Below, one piece after another: positions 12,230-22,034 of a stretch of DNA of 64,000 nt. The stretch comes from Nyssa sinensis. Taxonomy: Eukaryota; Streptophyta; Magnoliopsida; Cornales; Nyssaceae. Every line of letters begins with the position of its first letter. Within the stretch, counting starts at the first letter, position 1. The position numbers and the translations under genes were made by a program. The notes beneath the pieces were generated by a model that was not told the DNA's origin, searched no databases, and saw nothing but the letters and a program-made list of their open reading frames with translations. The stretch is taken from positions 2,207,001 to 2,271,000 of the forward strand of contig CM018031.1 in assembly GCA_008638375.1 (NCBI GenBank), given 5' to 3'.

Positions 12230-13180
12230 CAAAATTCAGTCGGCTGAAAAGAAGGGGTCAATTCAGTTCTCACAGTAATTGAAAAGAAGGGGTCATGGGG
12301 TGTGTGTAAGATATGAGTAGATAGGAAAAGAATAAAAAAAATGAGATGAAAAAGATATTCAAAATATTTTTTAAATAATGTTTAGAATTTTATTTTTAAA
12401 TATGACAAAACAAACATATATTCAAATAATGAAATGAAAAAATTTGATTTTGGATTTATAACCAAACATCACCATAAACTTTATTAAAATTTCGTTAGTA
12501 AGAAAGAGGAAATTCTCTTTAAAAATTGGATTTATATAACTATTTTTTTCCTGAAAAATGCCACTTCTATTTTTAAAAAAAAAAAACACAAGAAAAATTA
12601 TGTTTCTTCTGAAATATAATTATATATAATCTGTACTTTCATCTTATCTATTTTTTATTTTACACTTTTCTCTTCCACCACTATTGATAGAAAGTTATGT
12701 CTTTCGGAATTTTTTTACACCTCGGAAAGTGTGTCAGCCTCTCTTAATTTTGAGTTTAAATATGTATGTTTTTTACCTTTAAAATTTAAAAACTAATTTT
12801 TTATTGTAAAAAGGTTTAAAACCTGATTTATTGACTTTTTTTAAATTCCAAAGGTTGTTTTTGATATTATAATTAAGTACACTTTTAGAAGCCTAAAATA
12901 TTTCTTTTGGTGAATTTTTACCTATTTTAATTTTTTGAGCTTAAAATTTTGTTTTTGACCCAAAATTTTATTAAACATTATAGAAAAATTAATATAATTT
13001 TTTTTAAGAAAATGCATGAGAAAGCTTTAGACATAAGGATTCAATGATGTATGCATGGATTTAATTTTTAGGGTATGTGCAGATCAGTTTTTTACTTATC
13101 TGAATATTTATTTATTATATATGTGATGGTTGTTATTGATCCTTTTATTTGTGAAACGTAATATCCACTTCGATGGATGT
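12230..13180. other. Spacer with fragment of the segmental repeat
   Basis: About 12477-12612 and 12905-12985 match 5815-6000 of duplication copy 1 with many differences, separated by unique sequence. This is an older, partial copy of the same spacer. No gene is seen. Confidence 0.5.
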
Positions 13181-13183
13181 AAA

Positions 13184-13256
13184 TTATGGTAAAGATTGGA
13201 TATGCTTATTTTTTTATATTCCAGTGCACGTATTTATTTGTATTGTATGTAATTAG

Positions 13257-13293
<37 letters not shown>

Positions 13294-13587
13294 TTATTTA
13301 TTTATGAGACTATGACATGATATCCTTCGTTACTTTATTCTTTTTTAGTAGATTGATGTAATAAGTTCGTTTTGAGATGTAAAATTTTTGAAAATAGATG
13401 TATTTAATTTTATGAAGCTTTGTTAGGAGTTGCATTTTTATGCATGCTCATGTATCCAAAATTGTCTTAAGATGAGGTGTTAAAATATCGATTAGGCTCA
13501 AATGGAGTCTATGGTAAAGATTGGATATGCTTATTTTTTTATATTCCAGTACACGTATTTATTTGTATTGTACGTAATTAAAAGGTG

Positions 13588-13618
<31 letters not shown>

Positions 13619-13822
13619 CAGACCATGACATGATATCCTTAATTACTTTATTCTTTTTTAGTACTTTGATGTAATAAGTTCATTTTGAGATGTAAATTTT
13701 TTTAAAATAAATATATTTAATTTATGAAGCTTTGTTAGGAGTTGTATTTTTATGCATGCTCATATATCCAAAAGTCTTAAGATGAGGTGTAAAAATATCG
13801 ATTAGGCTCAAATGGAGTCTAT
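13184..13822. repeat. Tandem duplication of about 320 bp with (TA)n cores
   Basis: Two adjacent units, about 13184-13511 and 13512-13822, match closely along their length. Each starts near GGTAAAGATTGGATATGC, carries a (TA)n run (13261-13290 and 13588-13612) and ends near ATTAGGCTCAAATGGAGTC. No coding content. Confidence 0.85.
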
Positions 13823-13829
13823 GAGTATT

Positions 13830-15138
13830 ACAATAGGTGCACTGATCATAATTTTTTATATGGATAAATTAAATTTGTTTTAATTCAAAATAATTTTACT
13901 TGAAATCAATTGAAAATATACATCTATTTTACATAAATGAAAAAAAATACGAGCTTATAGAGATTTTTTTATCTAATAATGTAAAATATAATGATATTTT
14001 TAATTAAATTTTTAACAACAAAATATTATGATAAATGTATGCTAAATATCATCTTACATATTATGAAAGTAGTGAAATTATTTTAATAAATGTGAATGCT
14101 AACTCGATAACGTAAATAATTAGAAATTATTACATTACACATATGGCACGTATATAAACTTAGACAAATAGAGAAGATAATCCGATACCTTGAGAAATAT
14201 ACAAGAGCTGGTCATGATTGTGTATGTTGTTGCATGTGCTTGATTATCTATAGTATCGTACACAGATCTTATTGAAAACTTGTAAAGATTTGTTCCAAAA
14301 TTTAACTAAGACTTAAACTTTGGTGAGCAACAAATTCTCACCAAAAAAAAATACCTTAACTCAATACAGATGATAATGAATAATGAATTCTAATATGACA
14401 TTATTTATTTTAAGTAAATAAAATTATTTTTTTAAAATAATATGTCAGCTTAAGATAAATGTATGGTATTATTAAGAGGTAAACTTCTCAGCTAATCTTG
14501 TGGTCTAGAGTGGGCCACATGAAGCTTATGGGCTTAAGTTAAACGACATAGAAGAATAGCTAAGTAAGGGGTTGAGAAACTTATGTCAGAAGTAGACCGA
14601 TAAACTGATCGGGTTCAAATTAAGAAAAATGCGTAAATCGGTTTGGTTCAGACGACATGTCAATAATATTTTTGTAATTAATGAACATGTTTTGACTTTT
14701 TATTTAAATTTTAAAAAAGAGTAATGATAAAAATTAATAATATTTTTATAATTAATAAATGTATTTTGACTTTTTATTTAAGTTGTAAAAAAAATTATGA
14801 TAAAAAAAATATATCATTCAGTGTACATAACATTATTCAAAAATTAATAAATACACCTGAATTACAATTTATCTCTGCCAAAAGGGTAGTAAACAAGCTG
14901 ATACATCTCCTAGTGGTGAAAATGTTTCAAAGAAAATAGAGGTGAACTCAGAAATTTTAATTTTTATTTTTATTTTGCTGGATACAGAATTTTTAACTAA
15001 TTAGAAACTAAACAATTGTAAGTATCATCTGACGTCACTTTTATTACGTAAGCAATACACTTAAAATTTTGATGTAGACCTTAATATGGAAAAGGAAAAG
15101 TAGAAGAAAAAAAATGGGATGCAATTATTTTAGAATCA
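13830..15138. other. AT-rich spacer with small tandem repeat
   Basis: The only structure I see is an imperfect tandem pair of about 75-85 bp at about 14655-14795. Each half includes AATAATATTTTT followed by TTTTGACTTTTTATTTAA. No gene is supported; the 71-residue ORF here is low complexity. Confidence 0.5.
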
Positions 15139-15331
15139 ATGGAGGGAGCCAGCAATCCCAGGCCGCAGGATGACAAAGCAGATAATTTCATCATCAGTAT
15201 TGACAGGGAGATAAAGAGCATATCTTCTAATAACTTGGAGGCTTGTATCTTCAAAGTGAATGATCTCTTACGCTAGGAAAACCCAAAGTCTTATGAACCA
15301 GCATTACTTGCAATTATTTTTAGTCAATTTT
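15139..15331 (+). pseudogene. DUF247 N-terminal fragment
   Basis: From the ATG at 15139 the frame gives a DUF247-like N-terminus: a SIDREIKSI segment, then ACIFKVNDLLR and SYEPALLAI. These match the start of DUF247 gene 3 (YIFKVDNPLR, AYEPESLSI). A TAG interrupts the frame exactly where the residue before Glu-Asn should be, and homology stops just before the conserved Ile-Gly-Pro-Tyr-His motif. It differs clearly from the other copies in the window, so it stems from a separate family member. The rest of the gene is missing, with LTR-like repeat sequence following. Confidence 0.7.
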
Positions 15332-15379
15332 ATTTACGTGGGAGATTGTCAAAAAAAAATAAGTTTTTGAGTATTATAA

Positions 15380-16240
15380 TTAGCTATCTTTGGTCCTACA
15401 AATTAATTTTAGTGGGTTCACATGAGAATTTGTTCTCCTTTATGAGGAGATTAAGATTATATATTGGATTGCTCAAAACTATTAAGGAGTGAATGAGAAA
15501 TTGACTCCAAACATCATTACTTAGAAATGGTAACAAAAGTTTGAAACTTGTGCAAAAAACTTGTGTCTCACATAGGATGGGTATAAACTTTTAAAGAGTA
15601 TATATACACTTACCTTGGAGGAGGGTTTGGGCCCCAAGGGGTACCTAAGTTTTGTGGAAGGGAGAGGTTCTAGCACATGCTTGGTTCACCATACACGTGC
15701 GCACCGCCGCATCGGGACAAGCCAGGCTTGGGCTTGGGCCGTCGTATATATATTTTTGGAGAAAATTAATTTAAATAATTTTTCATTTAAACGCTGTCGT
15801 TTTGTGAAAACCAAAAACGTCACCATTTTGTGAGTACGTTTTTTTTTTTTTTTTTGTTTAAATCCAAAATGATGTCATTTTGCCATTGCGTTGGTTTGAA
15901 TTTTGACTGAAGTGCGACTGTATCTGTTTACCATGAACAGACACAACTGAACATTCATGATTGTACCAAACAGTCATGAAGAGATCTACAAATATTCACA
16001 CATTCACGCATTCGATTTACATGAGTTTTTTACATTCTGTGTTTGAGTTTGAGAGAGAGCTAACTACTATTGGTTTGACAAACTCACAAATTAAAGTGCT
16101 GACTCTGTGAGATTCAAATCATTGTATCATGGAAGGCAAACGTCCAAGATCGTGAGCACCATTGCGAGGACGAATTTTCTTAAGGACATTGTAACGATCA
16201 CTTACCTTGATTTAATCCAGTTTTTGTAAGTACCTTTGTA
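15380..16240 (+). mobile_element. Diverged LTR-like module
   Basis: 15395-15740 is a diverged relative of 2975-3290 in the duplication, and 15900-16080 parallels the promoter-like unit there, with an ACAGACACAAC stretch and a paired CATGA...TCATG. Unlike the duplicated copies it has one unit only. It continues through ATCATGGAAGGCAAACGTCC to about 16200, a pattern often seen in plant Copia LTRs. No internal domain or second LTR was found. Confidence 0.4.
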
Positions 16241-17282
16241 TTGTTTCCATTACTGTATTATTATACTGTAAATTTGTTTTAGTTTTCTATTTTCGATTCT
16301 GATTAGGAAAAACATACTTTTTGGTTCTATTATCATACTGTAATCTAGTTTTTATTTGTTTTCTATAGTTTTCCTGTTTTTTCGAAAAATCAATTTCTGT
16401 TTTTTTTTTTTTTCTGGAAATTTCTGTTTTGTTTTTTCTATCAATTTATATATATATATATATTACATTCTGTTTCAAACTGTTTTATATATTTATATAT
16501 ACTGGATTAATAGTGTTCAAATCGTATTGCACTATTCTTGTATTAATTTCTTTCTCTATTTTTGTGCCAACCTTTCTAGATAAGCCAGAGATAATAATCT
16601 CCTTTAAATGTACACAAAGCTTTGCAGGTCAATCTGATTTCCGTGGTATTGTAACAAATTCAAGGCCACTTTGCTCACACTTTAGTATTCAACCGAGTAC
16701 TTTTGACCTTATCATTTCATGTTTGAAATTATACGTTACGCTAAATCATGATGTATTGGATTAATTCTCAAAAAGTTGGCCAGCGCTGCTCTTTTTCCCT
16801 CCTCAATCGTGTTATATATATATATATATACACATACATACATAATTAGTTTTTGTGCCCGCACTGGGATTTGTTGGTTTTTGTCCCCATTTTTAACATA
16901 ATAATAATAATAATAAATTTTTAAAACTAACATTTACATATCATCTTTCTTTTCTTATTGAGACACAAAAAAATTACAATTAGTGTTGATGGTTGATCAT
17001 CCAAAAAAAATTGATGTTGGAGTTGACGGTAAATAATCGAAAAATTTAAAGTAAATTACACTAATCATTTTTAAAATTTCTATCAATTATACTAATTTCT
17101 CATGAGATTTTTAAACTTATACATAAATTTCTCATACTTTTTCTAACAAACTAGACTAACCTCCCTTTAAATCCAATTTCTTTTTGAAAATAACAAAATT
17201 GCCCCTTGCAATTTGTTTATTTTTATTTTATAATTTTAACCATTTTTTCTAACCTTTTTTGAAGAATTTTTTTCTTTTTTTT
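16241..17282. other. AT-rich spacer, no gene seen
   Basis: Low-complexity sequence with TA-rich runs (16447-16462, 16813-16830) and an (AAT)n run near 16901-16915. ORFs here encode only Phe/Ile/Tyr-rich peptides. Confidence 0.5.
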
Positions 17283-17983
17283 CTTTAGAGTTGAATATTT
17301 ACTTAAAGTAGTGACAATTGCATTACAGTACAATTTTTACAAAACACATATTTTTGTTTAATTTCTACATGTTTTTATTTAATTTTTATATAATTAAATA
17401 TTCACATGTCATTTTAATGTGTTTTCGGATCTTATCTACAAGTATCATAATTTTAATATCTTGGAATAAAATTAGAAGTATAAGTGAAGGCAGGTTTTTT
17501 TTAAAAAAAATATTTAATTTTCTAACATAGATGAGCTTATAATTTTTTGTTGTGATGTGTGGACCTATTAAAAAAAAATCAAAAAGATATAGAAGATTAA
17601 ACTTAAATGATAAGCCCTTCTAAATCCTTCACAATGGACCGACAGCAACTATCAATTGCAAAAGAAGGAAAAATGGCAAGAGGTATAATGAAGCTATAAA
17701 GACAGAAAAACATGATGGCAAATGTGTATATTATACATTCGTTGTGTTGTGGGACCCAGTGTGGCAGCCACGGGCCACGATGTGCTTGTGACGGGAGCCA
17801 AAACCAAAGAAAACTATTTTTTAAATGCATATTTGTCACTTTTGTTTTGTAATGAAATCCATTGTGGGTCTACTATATGCTTGTGATGAGACTGAAAACA
17901 TATAAAACAAATTGTTTTTTTTAAAAAAAAGCATGTAAGTGGAGAAAACCTACTACCAACTCTTGCATTTTATTATAGTAGTA
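17283..17983. repeat. Former leader-intron sequence of the DUF247 pseudogene
   Basis: This matches 31982-32686, which lies inside the predicted leader intron of DUF247 gene 2. It ends at the breakpoint where the pseudogene body begins. It includes the short reverse-strand ORF also found at 32320-32553, which I do not regard as a gene. Confidence 0.7.
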
Positions 17984-19160
17984 TGATCCGATTTTCGATT
18001 TGGTTGAACCCCGGGCGAGTATACGGCGGGATTTATTACTATATGAAAATCAACTTCCATTCTTTATACTCGTTCGGTTGGTTGAGCTTATCGAGCCTTA
18101 ACTCTCACAAAAACAACTCAGTGAGATGGCCCTGCTTTTTTTTAAGGAAATGCGACCATCTCCACAGACCGAGCCTTCTCACTCACCCAACATCACCGAC
18201 CAGGTCTTGCGTTTGTTTCGTGAAATGTTAGCAATAGTACGTCCTGTTTCAGAATCTTCCACTATAAGGTCAGCACGTCAAAGTCCAGAGGTTTTACAAC
18301 CTTTAATATGCCAAAGTTCAGAGGTTTCAGAATCTCCTGCTACAATGGCACAAGGTACCGTCCATGATGATAATGAAACTCATTTGCTATCCCTCATACA
18401 TGATAGTTGGTTCCCTTCATTGTCTGAAAGTGAGTCACCTAAAAATCATGGATTGGAGTTCATAAAATCCCTCATACATGATTGTTGGTTCCCTCCATTG
18501 TGTGGAAGTGAGTCACCTAAAAATCATGGATTGGAGTTCATAAAATGTACCACAGAGCTGGTAGAAACTGGGATTAAGTTCAAGGAGGCCAAGAAATATA
18601 CCTCTTTGTTGGACATAAAATTCGTAAATGGGGTCATGAAAATCCCTCCATTGTGCATTAAAGATACTACAGAGTGCCTTTTCAGAAATCTAATTGCATA
18701 TGAACGATATCGTTGGGCTACTCATTCAAAATGTGTACACCCACGATATCCTTTGGGTACTTATTTAAAATGTGTATCCCAACGATCAAAATGTGTACCC
18801 CAACCATATTTTAGGGTCACTGACTATTGCATTTTCATGAATCGCCTCATCAATTCAGCAGACGATGCTCAGGAACTTCAGCACCGTCAAATTATTAATA
18901 ACTGGTTAGGTGATGATGAAATGATTTCCAAAATGTTTAACAACCTTGGAAATAATGTCTACCCCTCTCAAAATTTCTATTACTCACAAGTTTTCAAACA
19001 CGTGAATAAGTACTGTGAGAAAACTCTGAAAAAATGGCGGGCAAGCTTAATGCAAAAATATTTCAACAGTCCATGGGCCATCCTTTCGTTGCTTGCTGCT
19101 ATTTTTTTGCTTTTACTTACCGTGATACAAACTATATTTGCCATTCTTCCCTATGTTTAA
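17984..19160 (+). pseudogene. DUF247 family pseudogene 1 (5' deleted)
   Basis: This is the close paralogue of DUF247 gene 2. Compared with that gene, 874 bp are missing: base 17983 corresponds to 32686 and 17984 to 33561. The intron acceptor, ATG and first 170 or so codons are gone. The frame from 17985 (DPIFDLVEPR) runs to a TAA at 18099-18101 where gene 2 has TCA (Ser). After that, an ORF from ATG 18126 remains open for 344 codons to the normal stop. It keeps the C-terminal YFNSPWAILSLLAA membrane segment. It also carries a 26-codon in-frame tandem duplication (18390-18467, 18468-18545) and a triplicated AAAATGTGTAC-type stretch at about 18727-18805. It might still be transcribed, but lacks the conserved N-terminal half of the domain. 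Confidence 0.85.
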
Positions 19161-20008
19161 TCAAGTAATTTGAGTCCTGTTGTTGTTCCCTTAATAAAAA
19201 CTGCCATGTATTATGGAGGCAGTGAAGCTGGGTTTGAGAAAGCTTAGATCGAATCCTCCTTTTGAGGTGTCTTTGCTTTTCTCTTCTTCTATTTTCCTGT
19301 ATTTCTCTTCTTCTATTTTCCTGTATTTTTCTTCCTGTCTCTTTCCCTTTCATGTATTTGGCAGAGCAGAATAAATTGTTCAAATAAAATATATTCAGTA
19401 AATTGATGATTGATTATTAGATAAGGATGTAGCACAACTGTTGAGATAACTTTCTGCATGCTCATCGTACCGCATGCATTTTAAACAACAACAAAAAAAA
19501 GAGGCCACATTGTGATACTTCTAAACAGCTAAGTAATTTTTTTATGGGTTTAAGTTAAAGGGTACATGTGTTGTAAAGTAGACTTAATTGTACCAAAATG
19601 GTAAGGAAATGACATTAATCCCTAAATTATATCTCTAATTGTATTTTTCATGTAATGTTTCATGATATAATGATTTAGGTCTCATATTATGTTATTCTTA
19701 AAATTATTATATTATGACACATCACAATTGAAAATACCTAGCACCACTCTAATAGTAATTACATATTAATGTTTATGAATGTAATTGAAGAGTCATTTTT
19801 AGAATAAGTTCATGTACTTAATTAATTAGTATTACTATGAGTTGTGTGTGAAGAGTCTAAAATGTGTATTGAAATGTGATCCTATTAAATATGATTCATG
19901 TACGTAGGTGAATAGATACACTTATATATAAATACCTTGTAACTTGGAAGTTTAAGTGAGAAAGTGGAGGTAAAAGGCAAAAGAGAAAACAGTTGTAGGT
20001 AATTATTA
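19161..20008. other. DUF247 pseudogene 1 3' flank
   Basis: Matches 34570-35400 downstream of gene 2, including polyadenylation-like AATAAA motifs (near 19370 and 19385) and CTTCTTCTATTTTCCTGTA repeated twice at about 19283-19326 (once at the paralogous site). No separate gene. Confidence 0.6.
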
Positions 20009-20220
20009 TTATTTTTTTTATCAGCAAAGAAATATAATTTATTGATGTAAACGTGAATGTAAAAAGGATACAACACAACTACATCAAACAGGAATAGCAA
20101 GAAAGAGGGGAAATTGGCAAGGAACCAATTTTTCAGTACAAACAAAAAGCAAATAGCAGAGATAAGTATATTGCCAAACTCCAACTCATTCAACAAAATG
20201 AAGCAAAAATATATCACCTC

Positions 20221-20292
20221 AACAATCAGAAACAACTCAAAAGAATCTCATAGATTCTTGCAGGAAACTTGCTTCATGATGTTCTGCTACCC
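20221..20292. repeat. Direct repeat left of PNPase fragment
   Basis: About 70 bp, including AATCTCATAGATTCTTGCAG, recur at 20756-20828 in the same orientation. The two copies bracket the PNPase fragment. Confidence 0.85.
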
Positions 20293-20767
20293 TCATGGAC
20301 AGGTGCTATCTCAACAAAAACTTCATAAGGAGCTATTCATTTGATCTCGCAATTCCTGTAGATATCCGCAACAGTTTAAACCCTTGTTAGGTTACTAACA
20401 ATAGCTTTAGACTTTTCAAGGCTTAACAAATCCTTTGCAGTTATTTTCACTATTCCATCATCTTGCGTGTCAATAGCTCCTACCCCAGATTCTTCAATAA
20501 TACTCTTCATCTTCTTCCCACCAGAACTGATAATACAATTAATTTTCTCTAGATGGACCTTCATAACATGAATCAGAGGCGCAAACTTAGAAAGGATTTT
20601 GAAGGGGGAGGTGAGCATTTCAACATCTCAACAAGAATACTCTTTCTGTCATCTCTTGCTTGTAGGAGTGCTTGCTTCATAATTGGTAAAGTAATTCCTC
20701 CTACCTCTATGACCATCTGAAATGCAGATATTCCATCATCATTTCCTGCAATCTCAACAATCAGCAA
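20270..20767 (-). pseudogene. Polynucleotide phosphorylase (PNPase) fragment
   Basis: Read on the minus strand, this gives the end of the second RNase PH domain ([29 protein letters not shown]), a KH domain with a GG turn ([31 protein letters not shown]) and the start of the S1 domain (IYRNCEIK, then stop, then IAPYEVFVEIAP). This is the order in organelle PNPases; the residues suggest the plant mitochondrial PNP2 type. A frameshift near 20590, a stop after SNLTRV at about 20376 and a TGA in the S1 part show that it is dead. The fragment runs through domain boundaries without visible introns, which hints at an RNA-derived copy, but only about 165 codons are present. Confidence 0.7.
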
Positions 20768-20828
20768 CAGTTCAAAAGAATCTCATAGATTCTTGCAGGA
20801 AACTTGCTTCATGATGTTCTGCTACCTT
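20756..20828. repeat. Direct repeat right of PNPase fragment
   Basis: Partner of 20221-20292, with a few differences. At about 70 bp it is longer than a normal LINE target-site duplication, so a local duplication or template switch is as likely as retroposition. Confidence 0.85.
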
Positions 20829-21828
20829 CAACTGATTGGAAGCAACACCCCACTGCATTCACCCAAGAATACTGCAGCAAGCTGTACTGCAAATGAGGAA
20901 ACAAAAGCAAGGGAAGGGAAACTCCAACCATTAGCCAACCTTTTCATCACGCAGAACTACTGAAAAAGCTTAAGATATAACAAGCTACTACCACTAGCCA
21001 AAGCTACAAGGAAAAACTACGGCACCAGAAGTTGGAGAAGCTAAAACTACAGAGGCCCTAGAGAAGAAGGCAACTTGAATTGGTGAACAAGGCTTTGGAC
21101 CTGCTCTTAACCAGGACGAGCTTCAATCTGGAGGATAACTCAGCGACAGCTAATTATATTCTGAATGTTGAAGATCAAATCGTTGATGGAGTATGAAGAG
21201 CCCCATTTTTTTGATTTTATCCAAAAAGCAAGTTTGGATTTAATCAGATCTCGAACATGAATCCAGTGTGGCTTAGCCTTGTTGAAGATACATTCATTCC
21301 TTAACTTCCAGATAGACTACATGATGGTGAAGGGGATTGTCTCCCAGATCAGCTTATGCTCCTTCTTGAAGTTAAAACTTTGCCACCAATGAAGGGTTGC
21401 TTTGATAGAGTTAGGTGATGCCCATTGAAGATCCCACCAGCTGGTACAATCTGACAAGATTTTCCAAACTTCACTACAAAATAAAAGAAGATTATCTGTG
21501 GTTTCGAGTTCCAAATCGCAGAAGGGGCATTAGCATTCATCAATGGAGTTGAGAATTCCTGACTTGAGTAGATAATTAGCGATTTTGGTAAAGTTATTCC
21601 AGCCAACCAGCCGAAGAACTAAACTTTTGGAGGGGCTGCATTATACCAAATAAGATTTACAATCTGCATATTTGGGGCTAAAGAGCAATCAAAGCATGAG
21701 TATAGGGGTTTAACTAAGAAGAGACCAAAGGAGTTAATCTTCCAGACCAAGATGTCTTGTTTAGCATTCAACATCATAGGAACACCATGTAGGATAGATT
21801 AGATTTTAGATAACACTTCTTCTGTCAC

Positions 21829-22034
21829 ATCTTTTGCTTACTTTAGGTGATCTGCTAACATGGTTGGCCACAATATTGCAACTCAGGCACGTAGTTTTTT
21901 AGAGGACCAATTTTGGATAGAGGAGCTTCCTAGTATCTTCACTAAAGCTCTATTCTCTGATATTTCAATGGCTTTGGTTATTTAGTTGTTTTGTTTCTTT
22001 TCTGTCTTGTTGGCCATTAAAAAAAAAAAAAAAG
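21829..22034 (+). mobile_element. LINE 3' end: RNase H and poly(A), copy 2
   Basis: Encodes the RNase H C-terminus (R-S-A-N-M-V then WIEELP) to a TAG near 21985, then a tail and a run of A ending near 22033. It matches 35440-35649 in the third unit and 1-141 in the first. The sequence just after (22035-22051) is the right target-site-duplication half. Confidence 0.7.

Larger units (their letters stand above)
20009..21828 (-). mobile_element. LINE remnant, minus strand
   Basis: On the minus strand about 21600-21170 encodes a broken zinc-binding reverse-transcriptase (zf-RVT) region: a DNLLLFCSEVW segment, then WWDLQW and a SIWKLRNECIF segment, as in plant L1-type LINEs and the At1g65750 type of RNase H protein. 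Stops split it into short ORFs. The element's 3' end is at low coordinates: a run of T on the + strand (about 20012-20021) preceded, on the minus strand, by the typical ATTTCTTTGCTGATAAAA tail. It faces the + strand LINE that starts near 21829, so the two lie head to head. A polynucleotide phosphorylase fragment sits inside it. Confidence 0.6.

Noticed and set aside
17603..17839. 78-codon minus-strand ORF repeated at 32320-32553
   Set aside because: It lies in the leader-intron sequence of DUF247 gene 2 and its paralogue, differs in length and end between copies, and shows no known motif.
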